NCBI GenBank assembly: GCA_964446955.1
Contig: CAYUQJ010000008.1
Span: 62,001-126,000, forward strand
Source of the DNA: Leptolinea sp964446955
GTDB taxonomy: Bacteria; Chloroflexota; Anaerolineae; Anaerolineales; Anaerolineaceae
DNA length: 64,000 nt
Reading direction: 5' to 3'
Positions within the stretch are counted from its first letter, which is position 1. Each line of letters begins with the position of its first letter. The notes below the pieces were generated by a model. That model made no database searches and was not told the origin of the DNA. It saw only the letters and a list, made by a program, of their open reading frames with translations. Made by a program: the position numbers and the translations under genes. This document shows positions 35,883-44,853 of the stretch, piece by piece.

Positions 35883-36583
35883 TTCTCGTTCAACAACCTT
35901 AAAATATGGTTGATATGGTCAACTTCATGCCAGGCAGCTCTCCGCATTACTTTACGGGGACTCCAGAATGACCCGTCTTTCCCATTGACGAGGTGTTTTC
36001 CAACCAGACCACGCATTGTTGTTTCAAAAAGGCTGCGTGTGGCTGTTAGCTTACGGAATGTGTCAATGGGCAGGGTGGTGGATTGTCCTGCGCCTATATT
36101 CAATCGGTCTAAAAGATATACATCAGAATCGGCAATGTGATTCAAAATCCCCCGGATACTCCATTTTTCACCGGCGTATTCCATGTCGAGTTTTTTGTCC
36201 GATAAATTGCGGGTGAGGGAAATAAGATCCTCCCGTGACCATTCAAGCCATTCCAATCCCTGATCGATCTCTGTATTTGAAAGCGGTTTCCAATCGCTTT
36301 GCCAGAACGCTGTAACCGTTCTCCCGGTTGCTGAAGGTAACCCCGGGTCCACAAAGGGATAGCAATCGAATGTTTCCGCCACGTGAATGTCGATGTCGTC
36401 AAAATCGACCCAGCTCTCTTCTGCCCTCGCCTGCACGCGCTCTTTATATCCGATGAACGCGGCCGGAAAATTTACCAGGGCAAGCGCGCCATCGGCTCCG
36501 TAAGCGTAGCACCCCGGGAAATCAAGCGCCCACGCGATTGATTTGTTCTCGTAATTATTTTCAACACCTATTTCAATTCTCAT
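35879..36583 (-). CDS. DinB-like protein with N-terminal HicB-like part
   Basis: A 234-residue protein. The N-terminal 75 residues read like a HicB-type small domain (IEIGVENNYENKSIAWALDF, then GADGALALVNFPAAF). The C-terminal 140 residues form a DinB-like four-helix bundle with possible metal histidines: NHIADSD near the middle and AAWHEVDHINHILRLL at the end. DinB-superfamily proteins include thiol transferases and stress proteins; the role here is unknown. ATG 36583 overlaps the TAA of the upstream gene by one base, so the two are coupled. Confidence 0.75.
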   Translation of the reverse strand: MRIEIGVENNYENKSIAWALDFPGCYAYGADGALALVNFPAAFIGYKERVQARAEESWVDFDDIDIHVAETFDCYPFVDPGLPSATGRTVTAFWQSDWKPLSNTEIDQGLEWLEWSREDLISLTRNLSDKKLDMEYAGEKWSIRGILNHIADSDVYLLDRLNIGAGQSTTLPIDTFRKLTATRSLFETTMRGLVGKHLVNGKDGSFWSPRKVMRRAAWHEVDHINHILRLLNEN

Positions 36584-37671
36584 TAGATAGGATTCCCTTC
36601 CCACCCGCATCGGGCGTTGGTGATAGTGATCCATTGATTGTCAAATTTTCCGCCATATGGACGCAGTCGAAGCGTGTCACCGGTGAATTGAATACGAATA
36701 TCCAGACCTTTAAGTCCATAAGTGGACACGAATCGCATATCATTTCCGGCAACATTGGCGGCATTCATCAAGGCACAACGGATGTACGGTTCATTGGTTA
36801 TGGCATAAGCGCCTTCATTGTAAAGCGTTTCTGACAGGCGGGCGGCTGATTCCTGCCCGATATCGGCAGCCATTCCAACCGCTCCCGTCCTTTCAAGGCT
36901 TATGGTCAAAGCGTCAGAGTCCCAACGCCATTTCCCGTTCCCCAGCTTGGGGTCGAAGAAATACCCATCAGTGGTTGGCTCAATTAGTTCTTTCATTCGG
37001 GGGGAATGAATCCACCCTTCGGCATTATTGATGAAATACTGCCCGGATTGTTCGAAGAGATCCAGTACCCGCACCGGGACGGGCGACGCCGGTCTTGATT
37101 GCGTCCAGATATTTTGCTGCACGATCTCGATCTTGTTTCCACCTACCCGGTTGACCACCATGATATGGTCTCCTGGTTTGCGGTATGTGTAAATGATCAA
37201 ATCACCCGCCCTGGGAGGAACTGTTCCCCCATTGGGGGTATAGGTTAGATCAGCAAACGGCAGATACTTCACAGCCTCGCCATCCGAAACGCTTAATGCT
37301 CCCTGCTTGATCAAGCGCTGCATCTCATGGGCCTGATCGATCACCTTGATCATATCATTGGGAATGGCTACCGTATCCGGCCACCGGCCGTTGTTGGAAA
37401 TATAGCCGAGTTTTTCGGCGTACAGGCGGATCGTAAGCTCAATGCATTGATAACAGTACGCGTAGCTGCAAAACGGGGTGATCTCCACATACCCTTCACG
37501 GTTTTTGGGACCTGCATCCGGGTAGATCACATTAACACCTTTCCCGGCCAACCAATCCGATCCATGCAGCAGGTACTGGTCGTTCACCGGACGGGCTGAC
37601 ACCGGGATCGATGAGAGAAGGAGTCCGCAGATCAGTAATAGGATTACGCCAGGGAAGGATGGTTTTTTCAT
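36583..37671 (-). CDS. Secreted CHAP-domain amidase/peptidase
   Basis: A 362-residue exported protein with a signal peptide (cleavage near PVSARP). Residues about 40-210 form a CHAP-like cysteine hydrolase domain. The nucleophile cysteine is in YCYQCIELTIRLY and the histidine in KPGDHIMVVN, with RAGDLIIYTY between. Such enzymes cut peptidoglycan stem peptides or glutathionylspermidine-type amides. The C-terminal 130 residues are a beta-rich unknown domain. ATG 37671 is chosen; a TTG two codons upstream is in frame. It is followed, overlapping, by the DinB-like gene. Confidence 0.8.
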   Translation of the reverse strand: MKKPSFPGVILLLICGLLLSSIPVSARPVNDQYLLHGSDWLAGKGVNVIYPDAGPKNREGYVEITPFCSYAYCYQCIELTIRLYAEKLGYISNNGRWPDTVAIPNDMIKVIDQAHEMQRLIKQGALSVSDGEAVKYLPFADLTYTPNGGTVPPRAGDLIIYTYRKPGDHIMVVNRVGGNKIEIVQQNIWTQSRPASPVPVRVLDLFEQSGQYFINNAEGWIHSPRMKELIEPTTDGYFFDPKLGNGKWRWDSDALTISLERTGAVGMAADIGQESAARLSETLYNEGAYAITNEPYIRCALMNAANVAGNDMRFVSTYGLKGLDIRIQFTGDTLRLRPYGGKFDNQWITITNARCGWEGNPI

Positions 37672-37837
37672 ATTCAATATCTTGTTTGATTATACCGACT
37701 GTCAATGATGCAAGATAAATGCCTTGATACGAAATAACAAATTTGTCATTAATTGATGGTTTGCCCATCGCGATTAAGTCCAGATGAGCGATGCGACCCG
37801 ATTAACAGTACAGAAAACTTGGAATACAATAAGACAT

Positions 37838-38707
37838 ATGAAAATTAATCTGGCGCTTGCGCAAACAACAGCGGTACTGGGCGGTGTATCCCAAAACCTG
37901 GACGTTCACCTTGAAATGGCTCAAAAAGCCCGGAATGAAGGGGCAGATCTGATCATTTTCCCCGAACTATCCCTGACAGGCTATGTACTGCAAGATCTAG
38001 TCCCTACCGTTGCGCATCGTCCCACGGCGTCAGACCCTATTTTCAAACCACTTCTGGAAGCCAGCAAGAATATTGATATGCTGGTAGGTTTTGTGGAAGA
38101 AGATATCCGCAACCGCTTCTTTATTTCCGCCGCGTATCTTTCAGGAGGAGAGACAGTGCATGTGCACCGCAAAGTCTACCTTCCAACATACGGGCTTTTT
38201 GACGAAGGCCGTTTCTTCGCGTGGGGTGACAGTGTCAGCGCGTTTGATACCCGTTTTGGACGGGCCGGTGTACTCATCTGCGAGGATTTCTGGCATTCTT
38301 CCCCGCCATATCTTCTGTGGCTTGATGGTGCTGACCTGTTCTTTTTCACATCATCCTCCCCGGGCCGCGGGTTGACAAATGAACCAGCGCTGGGGTCATC
38401 CATATGGGTTGACCGTGTGTTGCAGGCTTACTCCGCTTTATTTACATCATTTGTTGCCCATACGAACCGGGTGGGCTTTGAAGATGGATTGAATTTCTGG
38501 GGGGGCGCGTCTGTGTTTGACCCGAATGGAATAGAGATCGGGCATGGACCTTACCATGAGGAATCCCTGACACTGGTCGAAATGGACTTGAACCAGCTTC
38601 ATCGCACCCGGGCCCGGCTGCCGTTGCTGCGCGATGAACGCACAGGGCTGACCATGCGTGAAATGCAGCGCATTTTAAACTCGCAAGATTCCTTCAAGGG
38701 GAGGTAA
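37838..38707 (+). CDS. Nitrilase-superfamily glutaminase for NAD synthesis
   Basis: A 289-residue carbon-nitrogen hydrolase with the Glu-Lys-Cys triad: E43 in FPELSLTG, K112 in HRKVYLP, and C148 in VLICEDFWH. It resembles the glutaminase domain that supplies ammonia to NAD synthetase. The nadE gene begins 5 bases later, so this is a split form of glutamine-dependent NAD synthetase. ATG 37838 is chosen because MKINLALAQT is the family start; upstream in-frame codons exist. Confidence 0.88.
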   Translation: MKINLALAQTTAVLGGVSQNLDVHLEMAQKARNEGADLIIFPELSLTGYVLQDLVPTVAHRPTASDPIFKPLLEASKNIDMLVGFVEEDIRNRFFISAAYLSGGETVHVHRKVYLPTYGLFDEGRFFAWGDSVSAFDTRFGRAGVLICEDFWHSSPPYLLWLDGADLFFFTSSSPGRGLTNEPALGSSIWVDRVLQAYSALFTSFVAHTNRVGFEDGLNFWGGASVFDPNGIEIGHGPYHEESLTLVEMDLNQLHRTRARLPLLRDERTGLTMREMQRILNSQDSFKGR

Positions 38708-38712
38708 CCCGC

Positions 38713-39546
38713 GTGAACGCAAAACTTCCCGATCTGGGGATTAACACAAATCTGGCAAGGCAGATCCTCACCGGCTTCATTCATAGTGAACTGAGCCGTG
38801 CCGGCTTTTCACGGGCTGTCATCGGGCTTTCCGGGGGGATTGATTCCGCTCTTTCCTGTTATCTGGCAGCCGAAGCTCTTGGAGCCAAAAATATCCTGGC
38901 CATCCGCATGCCATACCGGACATCATCACAGGAATCGCTTGACCACGCGCAGATGATCATCGATGAGCTGGGGGTGGAATCGTTGACGATCCCGATCACA
39001 CCCATGGTGCAGCCCTACCTTGACCAGAACCCGGAGATCAACTCTTTCCGCGCCGGTAATATCATGGCACGTATGCGGATGATCGTTCTGTACGACCATT
39101 CCGCCGCCTTTAATGGGCTGGTGGTAGGCACCAGCAATAAAACTGAGATATTGCTGGGGTATTCCACGCTGTGGGGAGATTCAGCCTGCGCCCTCAATCC
39201 CCTGGGTGACCTGTATAAGACCCAACTTCGCCAGTTGTCGCGCGATATGCACATTCCGGATGTGATTGTGTCCAAACCGCCTACCGCCGATCTCTGGCTT
39301 GGCCAGACGGATGAAGCTGAACTTGGCTTCACGTATGCTGATGTGGACCCCCTTCTGTACCTGCTGGTTGATGAACGCTATACGCCGCAGGAATGCGTGG
39401 CGGCCGGGTTTGATGAAGGATTTGTGAACAAGGTGGTAGAACGGATCCGACGCAACCATTTTAAAAGAGTGCTTCCCCCAATTGCCAAAATAAGCAACAG
39501 GACTATTGGTTACGACTTTTTATATCTACGAGACTGGGGTACCTGA
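38713..39546 (+). CDS. nadE: NAD+ synthetase
   Basis: A 277-residue NadE that amidates nicotinic acid adenine dinucleotide to NAD+. It has the ATP pyrophosphatase loop GLSGGIDSALS, GTSNKTEILLGYSTLWGDSA with the ribose/phosphate contacts, and KPPTADLWLGQTDE. The GTG start is supported by GGGGAGG 8 bases upstream. It lacks a built-in glutaminase domain; the preceding nitrilase-type gene probably supplies ammonia. An MFS gene follows after 10 bases. Confidence 0.95.
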   Translation: MNAKLPDLGINTNLARQILTGFIHSELSRAGFSRAVIGLSGGIDSALSCYLAAEALGAKNILAIRMPYRTSSQESLDHAQMIIDELGVESLTIPITPMVQPYLDQNPEINSFRAGNIMARMRMIVLYDHSAAFNGLVVGTSNKTEILLGYSTLWGDSACALNPLGDLYKTQLRQLSRDMHIPDVIVSKPPTADLWLGQTDEAELGFTYADVDPLLYLLVDERYTPQECVAAGFDEGFVNKVVERIRRNHFKRVLPPIAKISNRTIGYDFLYLRDWGT

Positions 39547-39556
39547 AACTTACTGA

Positions 39557-40804
39557 ATGAAAGAAAAGAATATTTCCCTGCCACCGGCGTTAAAACACCG
39601 CCGGTTTGTCATCTACTGGCTTAGTATGATGGTTTCAACGGCCGGTAGTCAGATGCAATTATGGGCGCTCTTCTGGCACCTGCGCACACTTTCAGACCAG
39701 CCGATTGTTGTCAGCGGTATCGGATTGGCGCGCTTTTTGCCCATTCTGATTCTTTCTCTGATCGGCGGGTTGGTGGCGGATATGTTCAACCGCCGAAAGA
39801 TCATGTTCGCCAGCCAGATCGCTATGACCCTGGTTTCCGCTCTGTTTGGTGTACTTACATACCTGAATCTGATCCAGATCTGGCATATGTACGTGTTGAC
39901 AGCCATTCAGGCTGCCGCTCTGGCGTTTGATATGCCCGCGCGCCAGGCGTTGATGCCCAATCTGGTTCCAAGAGAGGATCTGCCGAGCGCATTTAGCTTG
40001 CAGTCCATGGCGTTCAATATCGGATCGGTCGTTGGACCCGGGTTGAGTGGTTTGGTCATCGCCTCACTGGGACAATCGTGGACCTATTTTATCGACGCCA
40101 TCTCATTTGGGGCAGTGATCATCTCCTTATTGATCATTGGGAATGTGCAACAGGATATCAATCCCATTGTCCGTCAGCAGGGACTGAATCTGGACGCGAT
40201 CAGGGAAGGCGTGAATTTCATCCGCAAACAGCCTATCATCCTTTCCAGCATGATCCTTGATTTCTTTGCCACCTTCTTCTCTTCGGCCAATACATTGCTG
40301 CCATTCATAACCCGTGATGTACTTCATGTGGGAGCTGTGGAATATGGCTGGCTATCGGCCGCCCAACCATTCGGCGCTGTGGGGGTGGGTCTGTTTTTTT
40401 CGCAAAAAGAAAAAATCCGGAAGCAGGGTTCACTTTTGCTCTGGTCAGTTGTGGCGTTTGGATTGGCGACGATCGTTTTCGGCCTGTCACGGAATTTCTG
40501 GTTGACCCTTGTCTCACTGGCTTTGATTGGCGGTTCGGATGCCGTAAGCACAATATTGCGCAATACCATCCGCCAGATGTTGACTCCCGATGCGATGCGG
40601 GGACGTATGGTCAGCGTTAACCAGATTTTCTTTTTGGGCGGCCCTCAATTGGGAGAGATCGAAGCCGGAATGGTTGCACAGGCTCTGGGAACACCCATGG
40701 CGGTCATCACCGGCGGACTTGGATGTATTCTTGCCGTGTTATGGATTGGCAGGCAATGGCCCGCCCTTCCGGCTTATTCGGGTGAGGATGCACGACCGGT
40801 TTGA
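39557..40804 (+). CDS. MFS transporter
   Basis: A 415-residue major facilitator with about 12 helices. The loop after helix 2 (ADMFNRRKIMFASQ) fits the MFS A-motif, and RNTIRQMLTPDAMRGRMVSV in the second half matches the enterobactin-exporter/MFS_3 group. The substrate is unknown. It probably shares the transcript of the NAD synthetase pair, though its link to NAD is not evident. No good ribosome site is visible before ATG 39557. Confidence 0.85.
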   Translation: MKEKNISLPPALKHRRFVIYWLSMMVSTAGSQMQLWALFWHLRTLSDQPIVVSGIGLARFLPILILSLIGGLVADMFNRRKIMFASQIAMTLVSALFGVLTYLNLIQIWHMYVLTAIQAAALAFDMPARQALMPNLVPREDLPSAFSLQSMAFNIGSVVGPGLSGLVIASLGQSWTYFIDAISFGAVIISLLIIGNVQQDINPIVRQQGLNLDAIREGVNFIRKQPIILSSMILDFFATFFSSANTLLPFITRDVLHVGAVEYGWLSAAQPFGAVGVGLFFSQKEKIRKQGSLLLWSVVAFGLATIVFGLSRNFWLTLVSLALIGGSDAVSTILRNTIRQMLTPDAMRGRMVSVNQIFFLGGPQLGEIEAGMVAQALGTPMAVITGGLGCILAVLWIGRQWPALPAYSGEDARPV

Positions 40805-40811
40805 ATTTCTT

Positions 40812-41384
40812 TCATTTCAGGGAAAGCAACTCACTTAATAGGATCCCGTTTACCCGAATGATCACGGGCGGCTCTTTTCCGGTCGATTGCCGGATGGTGC
40901 TCTCAAGTTGTGATTGAATGCGTGGTATATCACACACGCCGCCCTGTACCAGTGATCCCTTTAGATCCACCCCGATGGCAGACGGACTTATATCAAACCG
41001 GACCACATCAAGTTCTGAACGGTGTAAAGCGTTATACAGACCGGATTGATCGTATTCAGAAGAATGTTGGTTCAGTAGATGCTCCAGGGCTTCCCGCCCG
41101 GATTCAACCTGTATTTCCACCGGCACCAGGCTGTCACCACAACCTATCGCTGTGCCGCTCTTGCCGGCATCATCAATGGCAACAAGATACATCTTCGCGT
41201 TGGCCAGTGGGGTAAGAACTACTGGTTCTTGAAATACCTGGCTATTTTCCGTCTCTGATAAGTTCCCAGATAAAGTTTCGGGTGTGAACAGGTGACAACC
41301 CGTGATAAATACGATGGCAAACGCGAACAAAAAAAAGATCGCAATCCTTCTTGCGAACGGAATTCTTTCCCCGGTGTCAGACAT
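40812..41384 (-). CDS. GerMN-domain lipoprotein
   Basis: A 190-residue lipoprotein with an Arg-rich N-region, a hydrophobic stretch and the lipobox FITGC (about residue 33). The mature part contains a GerMN domain (about residues 75-180: YLVAIDDAGKSGTAIGCGDS, then REALEHLLNQ), a fold first seen in spore germination GerM and in cell-envelope proteins. ATG 41384 begins the signal; longer upstream reading is in frame but is shadow of the divergent gene. The stop lies 8 bases from the convergent MFS stop. Confidence 0.82.
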   Translation of the reverse strand: MSDTGERIPFARRIAIFFLFAFAIVFITGCHLFTPETLSGNLSETENSQVFQEPVVLTPLANAKMYLVAIDDAGKSGTAIGCGDSLVPVEIQVESGREALEHLLNQHSSEYDQSGLYNALHRSELDVVRFDISPSAIGVDLKGSLVQGGVCDIPRIQSQLESTIRQSTGKEPPVIIRVNGILLSELLSLK

Positions 41385-41448
41385 TTGATTTTTCCCGTAT
41401 TTCCATCTACTATAAGTGTATCTGAAAAGGTGCCGGGAAAAGTGAAAT

Positions 41449-42240
41449 ATGCCCAGAATAATTTCTAGAAAAATTACCAGGATCATTGTTTTTTTGCTTG
41501 TCATGGCAATTTCCTTGTCCTGTAATTTTGTCGAAATAAAGGGATGGAATCCTGACGAGGAAGAACGGGTCAAAATAGTCGTTGTCACCGCAACGGTGTC
41601 TGAACCTGCTATAACGGATACGGCAGCTCCTGTTCTGCCTACCAAAATCATCGCACCCTCAAAGACACCCAAAAAGGTGACCGGAATCCCGACCAGGACG
41701 TGGACTTCCGCTCCGGTCATCCAACAGGCGACCCGGACTATTAAACCACCCACGGCTACCGTTAATGCAGATGGGATTACCGTTACCGCTGCCACAGGCA
41801 ACCTCTTTGTTCGCCGTGGCCCGGGATTGACCTACAGTATCACCTCTGGTCTCTCACGGGGTGTTACCACCAAGGCCGTCGGTCGCAACGAAAAGAATGA
41901 TTGGCTTGCCATTGAGATTCCATACTCAAACGGCGCGATCGGTTGGATATCCATGGGTACGGGTTATGCCGAATTGAGCGCGAACATCCAACTCCTGCCT
42001 TTATATCCATATGACGAAGCAAAACCAGCCTATATACAGAACTGCACAATGCATGACATGACCACACGCCCCGGTCAGTGGAACCTTCCGGCCAAGACCA
42101 CACAAAAGGTCAATCCGGGTGAGTACGCGATTTTGGATATGTCTACCGGCCAGAGTAAGGTGATGGATATGGTTCTCAAAGAAGGAAACACGGGTATCAT
42201 CAAGGTCGATGGAGATGGGATCAGCCACAGCTGCCCTTGA
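41449..42240 (+). CDS. SH3-domain lipoprotein
   Basis: A 263-residue lipoprotein with signal and lipobox SLSC (about residue 25), a Thr/Pro-rich linker (about residues 55-110) and a bacterial SH3 domain (about 112-180: GNLFVRRGPGLTYSITSGLSRG, given here in part, to GAIGWIS). The remaining 80 residues form an unrecognised domain with two cysteines (QNCTMHDM and the final SHSC). SH3b domains usually bind cell-wall peptides. It is divergent from the GerMN gene with a 64-base shared promoter region. Confidence 0.82.
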   Translation: MPRIISRKITRIIVFLLVMAISLSCNFVEIKGWNPDEEERVKIVVVTATVSEPAITDTAAPVLPTKIIAPSKTPKKVTGIPTRTWTSAPVIQQATRTIKPPTATVNADGITVTAATGNLFVRRGPGLTYSITSGLSRGVTTKAVGRNEKNDWLAIEIPYSNGAIGWISMGTGYAELSANIQLLPLYPYDEAKPAYIQNCTMHDMTTRPGQWNLPAKTTQKVNPGEYAILDMSTGQSKVMDMVLKEGNTGIIKVDGDGISHSCP

Positions 42241-42286
42241 CGTTCCTCCCTGTCTGCGGGGTTTATCCGCCACAATGTATAATGAA

Positions 42287-42312
42287 CGGCACACGCAAAT
42301 TACCGTGTGCCG
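42287..42312 (+). promoter_or_regulatory. Leader hairpin before the SDR gene
   Basis: CGGCACACG (42287-42295) pairs with CGTGTGCCG (42304-42312), 9 bp. A TATAAT box lies just upstream at 42278-42283, so transcription could start within the stem. It could instead end the SH3-lipoprotein transcript. Confidence 0.5.
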
Positions 42313-42340
42313 ATCTTAATTAATCATCAGGAAGAATATC

Positions 42341-43144
42341 ATGAAGGGTAAAACAATACTGGTAACCGGATCAACAGATGGAATTGGAAAACGCACCGCT
42401 CTGGACCTGGCCCGCATGGGTGCAGTGGTTCTGGTGCACGGTCGGACAGAAGAACGGGCAGCGGCGACAGCGCGGGAAATAGCGATGGAAACCGGGGCTA
42501 CTGTGGATTATGTTACCGGCGATTATTCATCACTGGTGCAGGTACGAGACATGGCCGGACAGGTGCTGGCAAAAACAGACCGGCTGCACGTTCTGGTGAA
42601 TAATGCTGGAACGTACGCTAATGAACGGCGGTTGACAGATGATGGGTATGAAATGAGCTGGCAGGTCAACCACCTCGCGCCGTATCTTCTAACCATACTC
42701 TTATTGGATCTGTTGAAGACCAGCGCACCGGCGAGAATTGTAAATGTTGCCTCAATGACCCACGCGTATGCCAAACTGGATTATGAAAACTTACAGGGCG
42801 AGAAAGAATTTAAGGGTACCCGCGCCTACAGTCTGGCCAAGTTGGGCAATGTCATGGCTACATTCCATCTGGCGGGAAAACTGGCAGGCAGCGGGGTGAC
42901 AGTCAACTGCTTACATCCCGGTGTGGTGGATACAAAACTTCTTAAAATGAGCTACAACATCGAAGGTGTGTCTGTAGAAACCGGCGCGCGGACGTCCGTT
43001 TACCTGGCGAGTTCTCCGGAAGTGGACGGTGTGACAGGAAAGTATTACGATGATTGCAAAGAAGCGCAACCGTCGCAGCTATCGCTGGACATTGGGGAGC
43101 GAAAGCGTTTTATGGATATAACAGAAAAGATGCTGGGATTGTGA
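42341..43144 (+). CDS. Short-chain dehydrogenase/reductase
   Basis: A 267-residue SDR oxidoreductase. It has the NAD(P) loop TGSTDGIGKRTALDLAR, NNAGTYAN, the Ser of NVASMTHAYAK and the YSLAK tetrad lysine/tyrosine. The arginine in VHGRTEER after the second strand favours NADP. It resembles the retinol-dehydrogenase-like (RDH/WWOX) subgroup. AGGAAG precedes the ATG. It is a single gene ended by a strong terminator. Confidence 0.9.
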   Translation: MKGKTILVTGSTDGIGKRTALDLARMGAVVLVHGRTEERAAATAREIAMETGATVDYVTGDYSSLVQVRDMAGQVLAKTDRLHVLVNNAGTYANERRLTDDGYEMSWQVNHLAPYLLTILLLDLLKTSAPARIVNVASMTHAYAKLDYENLQGEKEFKGTRAYSLAKLGNVMATFHLAGKLAGSGVTVNCLHPGVVDTKLLKMSYNIEGVSVETGARTSVYLASSPEVDGVTGKYYDDCKEAQPSQLSLDIGERKRFMDITEKMLGL

Positions 43145-43201
43145 TCACATTGCCCCATGGTTTAATGTAGTGGCCATTTTTGAGGATAATCACAATAGAA
43201 T

Positions 43202-43235
43202 AAAAATCCCCGCCTGTTGAGAGGCGGGGATTTTT
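43202..43235. terminator. Bidirectional terminator between SDR and gdhA
   Basis: AAAAATCCCCGCCT (43202-43215) and AGGCGGGGATTTTT (43222-43235) form a perfect 14-bp stem with a 6-base loop and T-runs on both strands. Confidence 0.93.
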
Positions 43236-43240
43236 GCCAT

Positions 43241-44527
43241 TTACAGCCAACCTCTCAGCTGCATGGCTTTGACCACCTTATCGATCGCGACCATGTAGGC
43301 GGCATCTCTCATAAAGACATCTTCCTTGACGGACATATCCAGCACGGCATGGAAAGCCTGGGTCATTTTGGTGTCCAGTTTTTCCAGAACCTCATCTTTT
43401 GTCCAGTAGAAATTCATATCATTCTGGACACCTTCAAAATACGAAACCGTTACGCCACCCGCGTTGCACAGGAAATCGGGGATGACAAAGATTCCACGCT
43501 TCTTTAGTTCCTCGTCCGCTTCCGGTGTGGTCGGGCCATTGGCGCCTTCAGCGACCAATTTCACTTTTGGACTGATTTGCTTCACTGTGTCTGCGTTGAT
43601 CTGTCCTTCAAGTGCGGCAGGGATCAATATGTCCACATCCTTTGTAACCCATGCATTGGCTTCTTCAATCACATAGCCGGCGGCTTTTGCCTTAGCTTTG
43701 TCAATGGAACCGTATTGATCTGTAATGGTTTTAAGAAAACGTGGATCAATGCCATCAGCTTTGCTTACTGTGTAACCAATGCGGTCATCGCGGTCCCAAT
43801 AGCTGACGCAGATAACTTTACCTTTCAACTGCTCGATAAAACCGATGGCGGCATATTGCGAAACATTACCAAACCCCTGTATGGCAGCAGTGCAGGTGGA
43901 GGGATCGATATTTAGATGTTTAAGGGCTTCGCGGATCGTGTATACCACTCCATAACCGGTTGCTTCGGTACGTCCCAGAGAACCACCGCCGCCAAGCGGT
44001 TTGCCGGTGATGACCCCTGGAGTGAATTGGCCGCTGAGCTTTGAGTATTCATCCATCATCCAACCCATCATTTGCGGGTTGGTGCCAACATCGGGTGCGG
44101 GAACATCGTTGCGTGGACCGATATCCTTCCAGATTCGCTGTATATACCCCCGGCAAAGTTTCTCTTTCTCCATCACCGAAAGAGTTGCGGAATCGATAAC
44201 CACACCGCCTTTGCCACCTCCAAGGGGAATATCTGCTACCGCGCATTTCCATGTCATCCACATGGCCAGGGCGCGAACGGTATCAGCTGTTTCAGCCGGG
44301 TGAAAGCGGATGCCTCCCTTATTAGGGCCCCGGGCATCATTATGTTGAACACGGAAACCTTCGAAAACACGGATCGTGCCGTCGTCCATGTGTACCGGGA
44401 TGCGGAAATGGTATTCCCTCATCGGCCAACGCAATATCTCCCGTACTTGTGGATCAAGATTGAGCATTTCGGCCACATGGTCAAACTGCTGCTGAGCCAT
44501 TTCAAAAGGATTCGGGTTCACGGTCAT
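43241..44527 (-). CDS. gdhA: Glutamate (Glu/Leu/Phe/Val) dehydrogenase
   Basis: A 428-residue amino acid dehydrogenase, most like NAD(P)-glutamate dehydrogenase. It has the glutamate-side GPNKGGIRFHP, the second lysine in MTWKCAVADIPLGGGKGG, DVGTNPQMMGWMMDEY, the dinucleotide fold AAIQGFGNVSQYAA and NAGGVTVSYFEGVQN. It links 2-oxoglutarate and ammonia to glutamate. ATG 44527 is chosen for AAGGAGA 7 bases upstream; TTG two codons earlier is in frame. A hairpin in its leader could control it. Confidence 0.92.
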   Translation of the reverse strand: MTVNPNPFEMAQQQFDHVAEMLNLDPQVREILRWPMREYHFRIPVHMDDGTIRVFEGFRVQHNDARGPNKGGIRFHPAETADTVRALAMWMTWKCAVADIPLGGGKGGVVIDSATLSVMEKEKLCRGYIQRIWKDIGPRNDVPAPDVGTNPQMMGWMMDEYSKLSGQFTPGVITGKPLGGGGSLGRTEATGYGVVYTIREALKHLNIDPSTCTAAIQGFGNVSQYAAIGFIEQLKGKVICVSYWDRDDRIGYTVSKADGIDPRFLKTITDQYGSIDKAKAKAAGYVIEEANAWVTKDVDILIPAALEGQINADTVKQISPKVKLVAEGANGPTTPEADEELKKRGIFVIPDFLCNAGGVTVSYFEGVQNDMNFYWTKDEVLEKLDTKMTQAFHAVLDMSVKEDVFMRDAAYMVAIDKVVKAMQLRGWL

Positions 44528-44564
44528 GGGCAATCTCCTTGAAACAATGGGTTAAAAAATACAC

Positions 44565-44584
44565 GGGTTCCTCGGATGGAACCC
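44565..44584 (-). promoter_or_regulatory. Hairpin with T-run in the gdhA leader
   Basis: On the minus strand GGGTTCC pairs with GGAACCC and is followed within a few bases by a T-run (44559-44554), about 30 bases before the gdhA ATG. The shape is that of an intrinsic terminator inside the leader, so attenuation is possible. No known riboswitch core was recognised. Confidence 0.5.
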
Positions 44585-44797
44585 GCTTTTTGAAACAGTT
44601 ATGGAGAATCCGATCTTCAATCGTTCCTCCTTCAGAGGTCTATTACCAATTTAGGATAGCAAGGGCTTTACTCTTTTTCAAGATGAGATAAGTCACTGTT
44701 TTCCGGTGCGGATGGTCGCGTATTAAGTGTAAATTTTCACAAAGCGAAAAAATCCGAAGTATCTACAACAAATGGATTTCTCAAAAAAACCCGTCAT

Positions 44798-44827
44798 AAT
44801 CTGACTTAATAACGTCAGATTTTTTAC
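44798..44827 (+). terminator. Terminator-like hairpin before msrP
   Basis: AATCTGAC (44798-44805) pairs with GTCAGATT (44814-44821), followed by T-rich sequence. It lies 27 bases before the msrP start, with no gene upstream on this strand. It may be an attenuator of msrP or the end of an unseen small RNA. The rest of 44585-44797 shows nothing I can name. Confidence 0.55.
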
Positions 44828-44853
44828 TTGTATTTTTTATATGGCAGGATGAC

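Noticed and set aside
41384..41801. N-terminal extension of the GerMN lipoprotein to 41801
   Set aside because: The lipoprotein signal begins at 41384; the extension overlaps the divergent SH3-lipoprotein gene and has no family support.
44534..44640. T-box or other known riboswitch before gdhA
   Set aside because: The GGGTTCC/GGAACCC hairpin lacks the T-box core sequence and no other riboswitch core was recognised.
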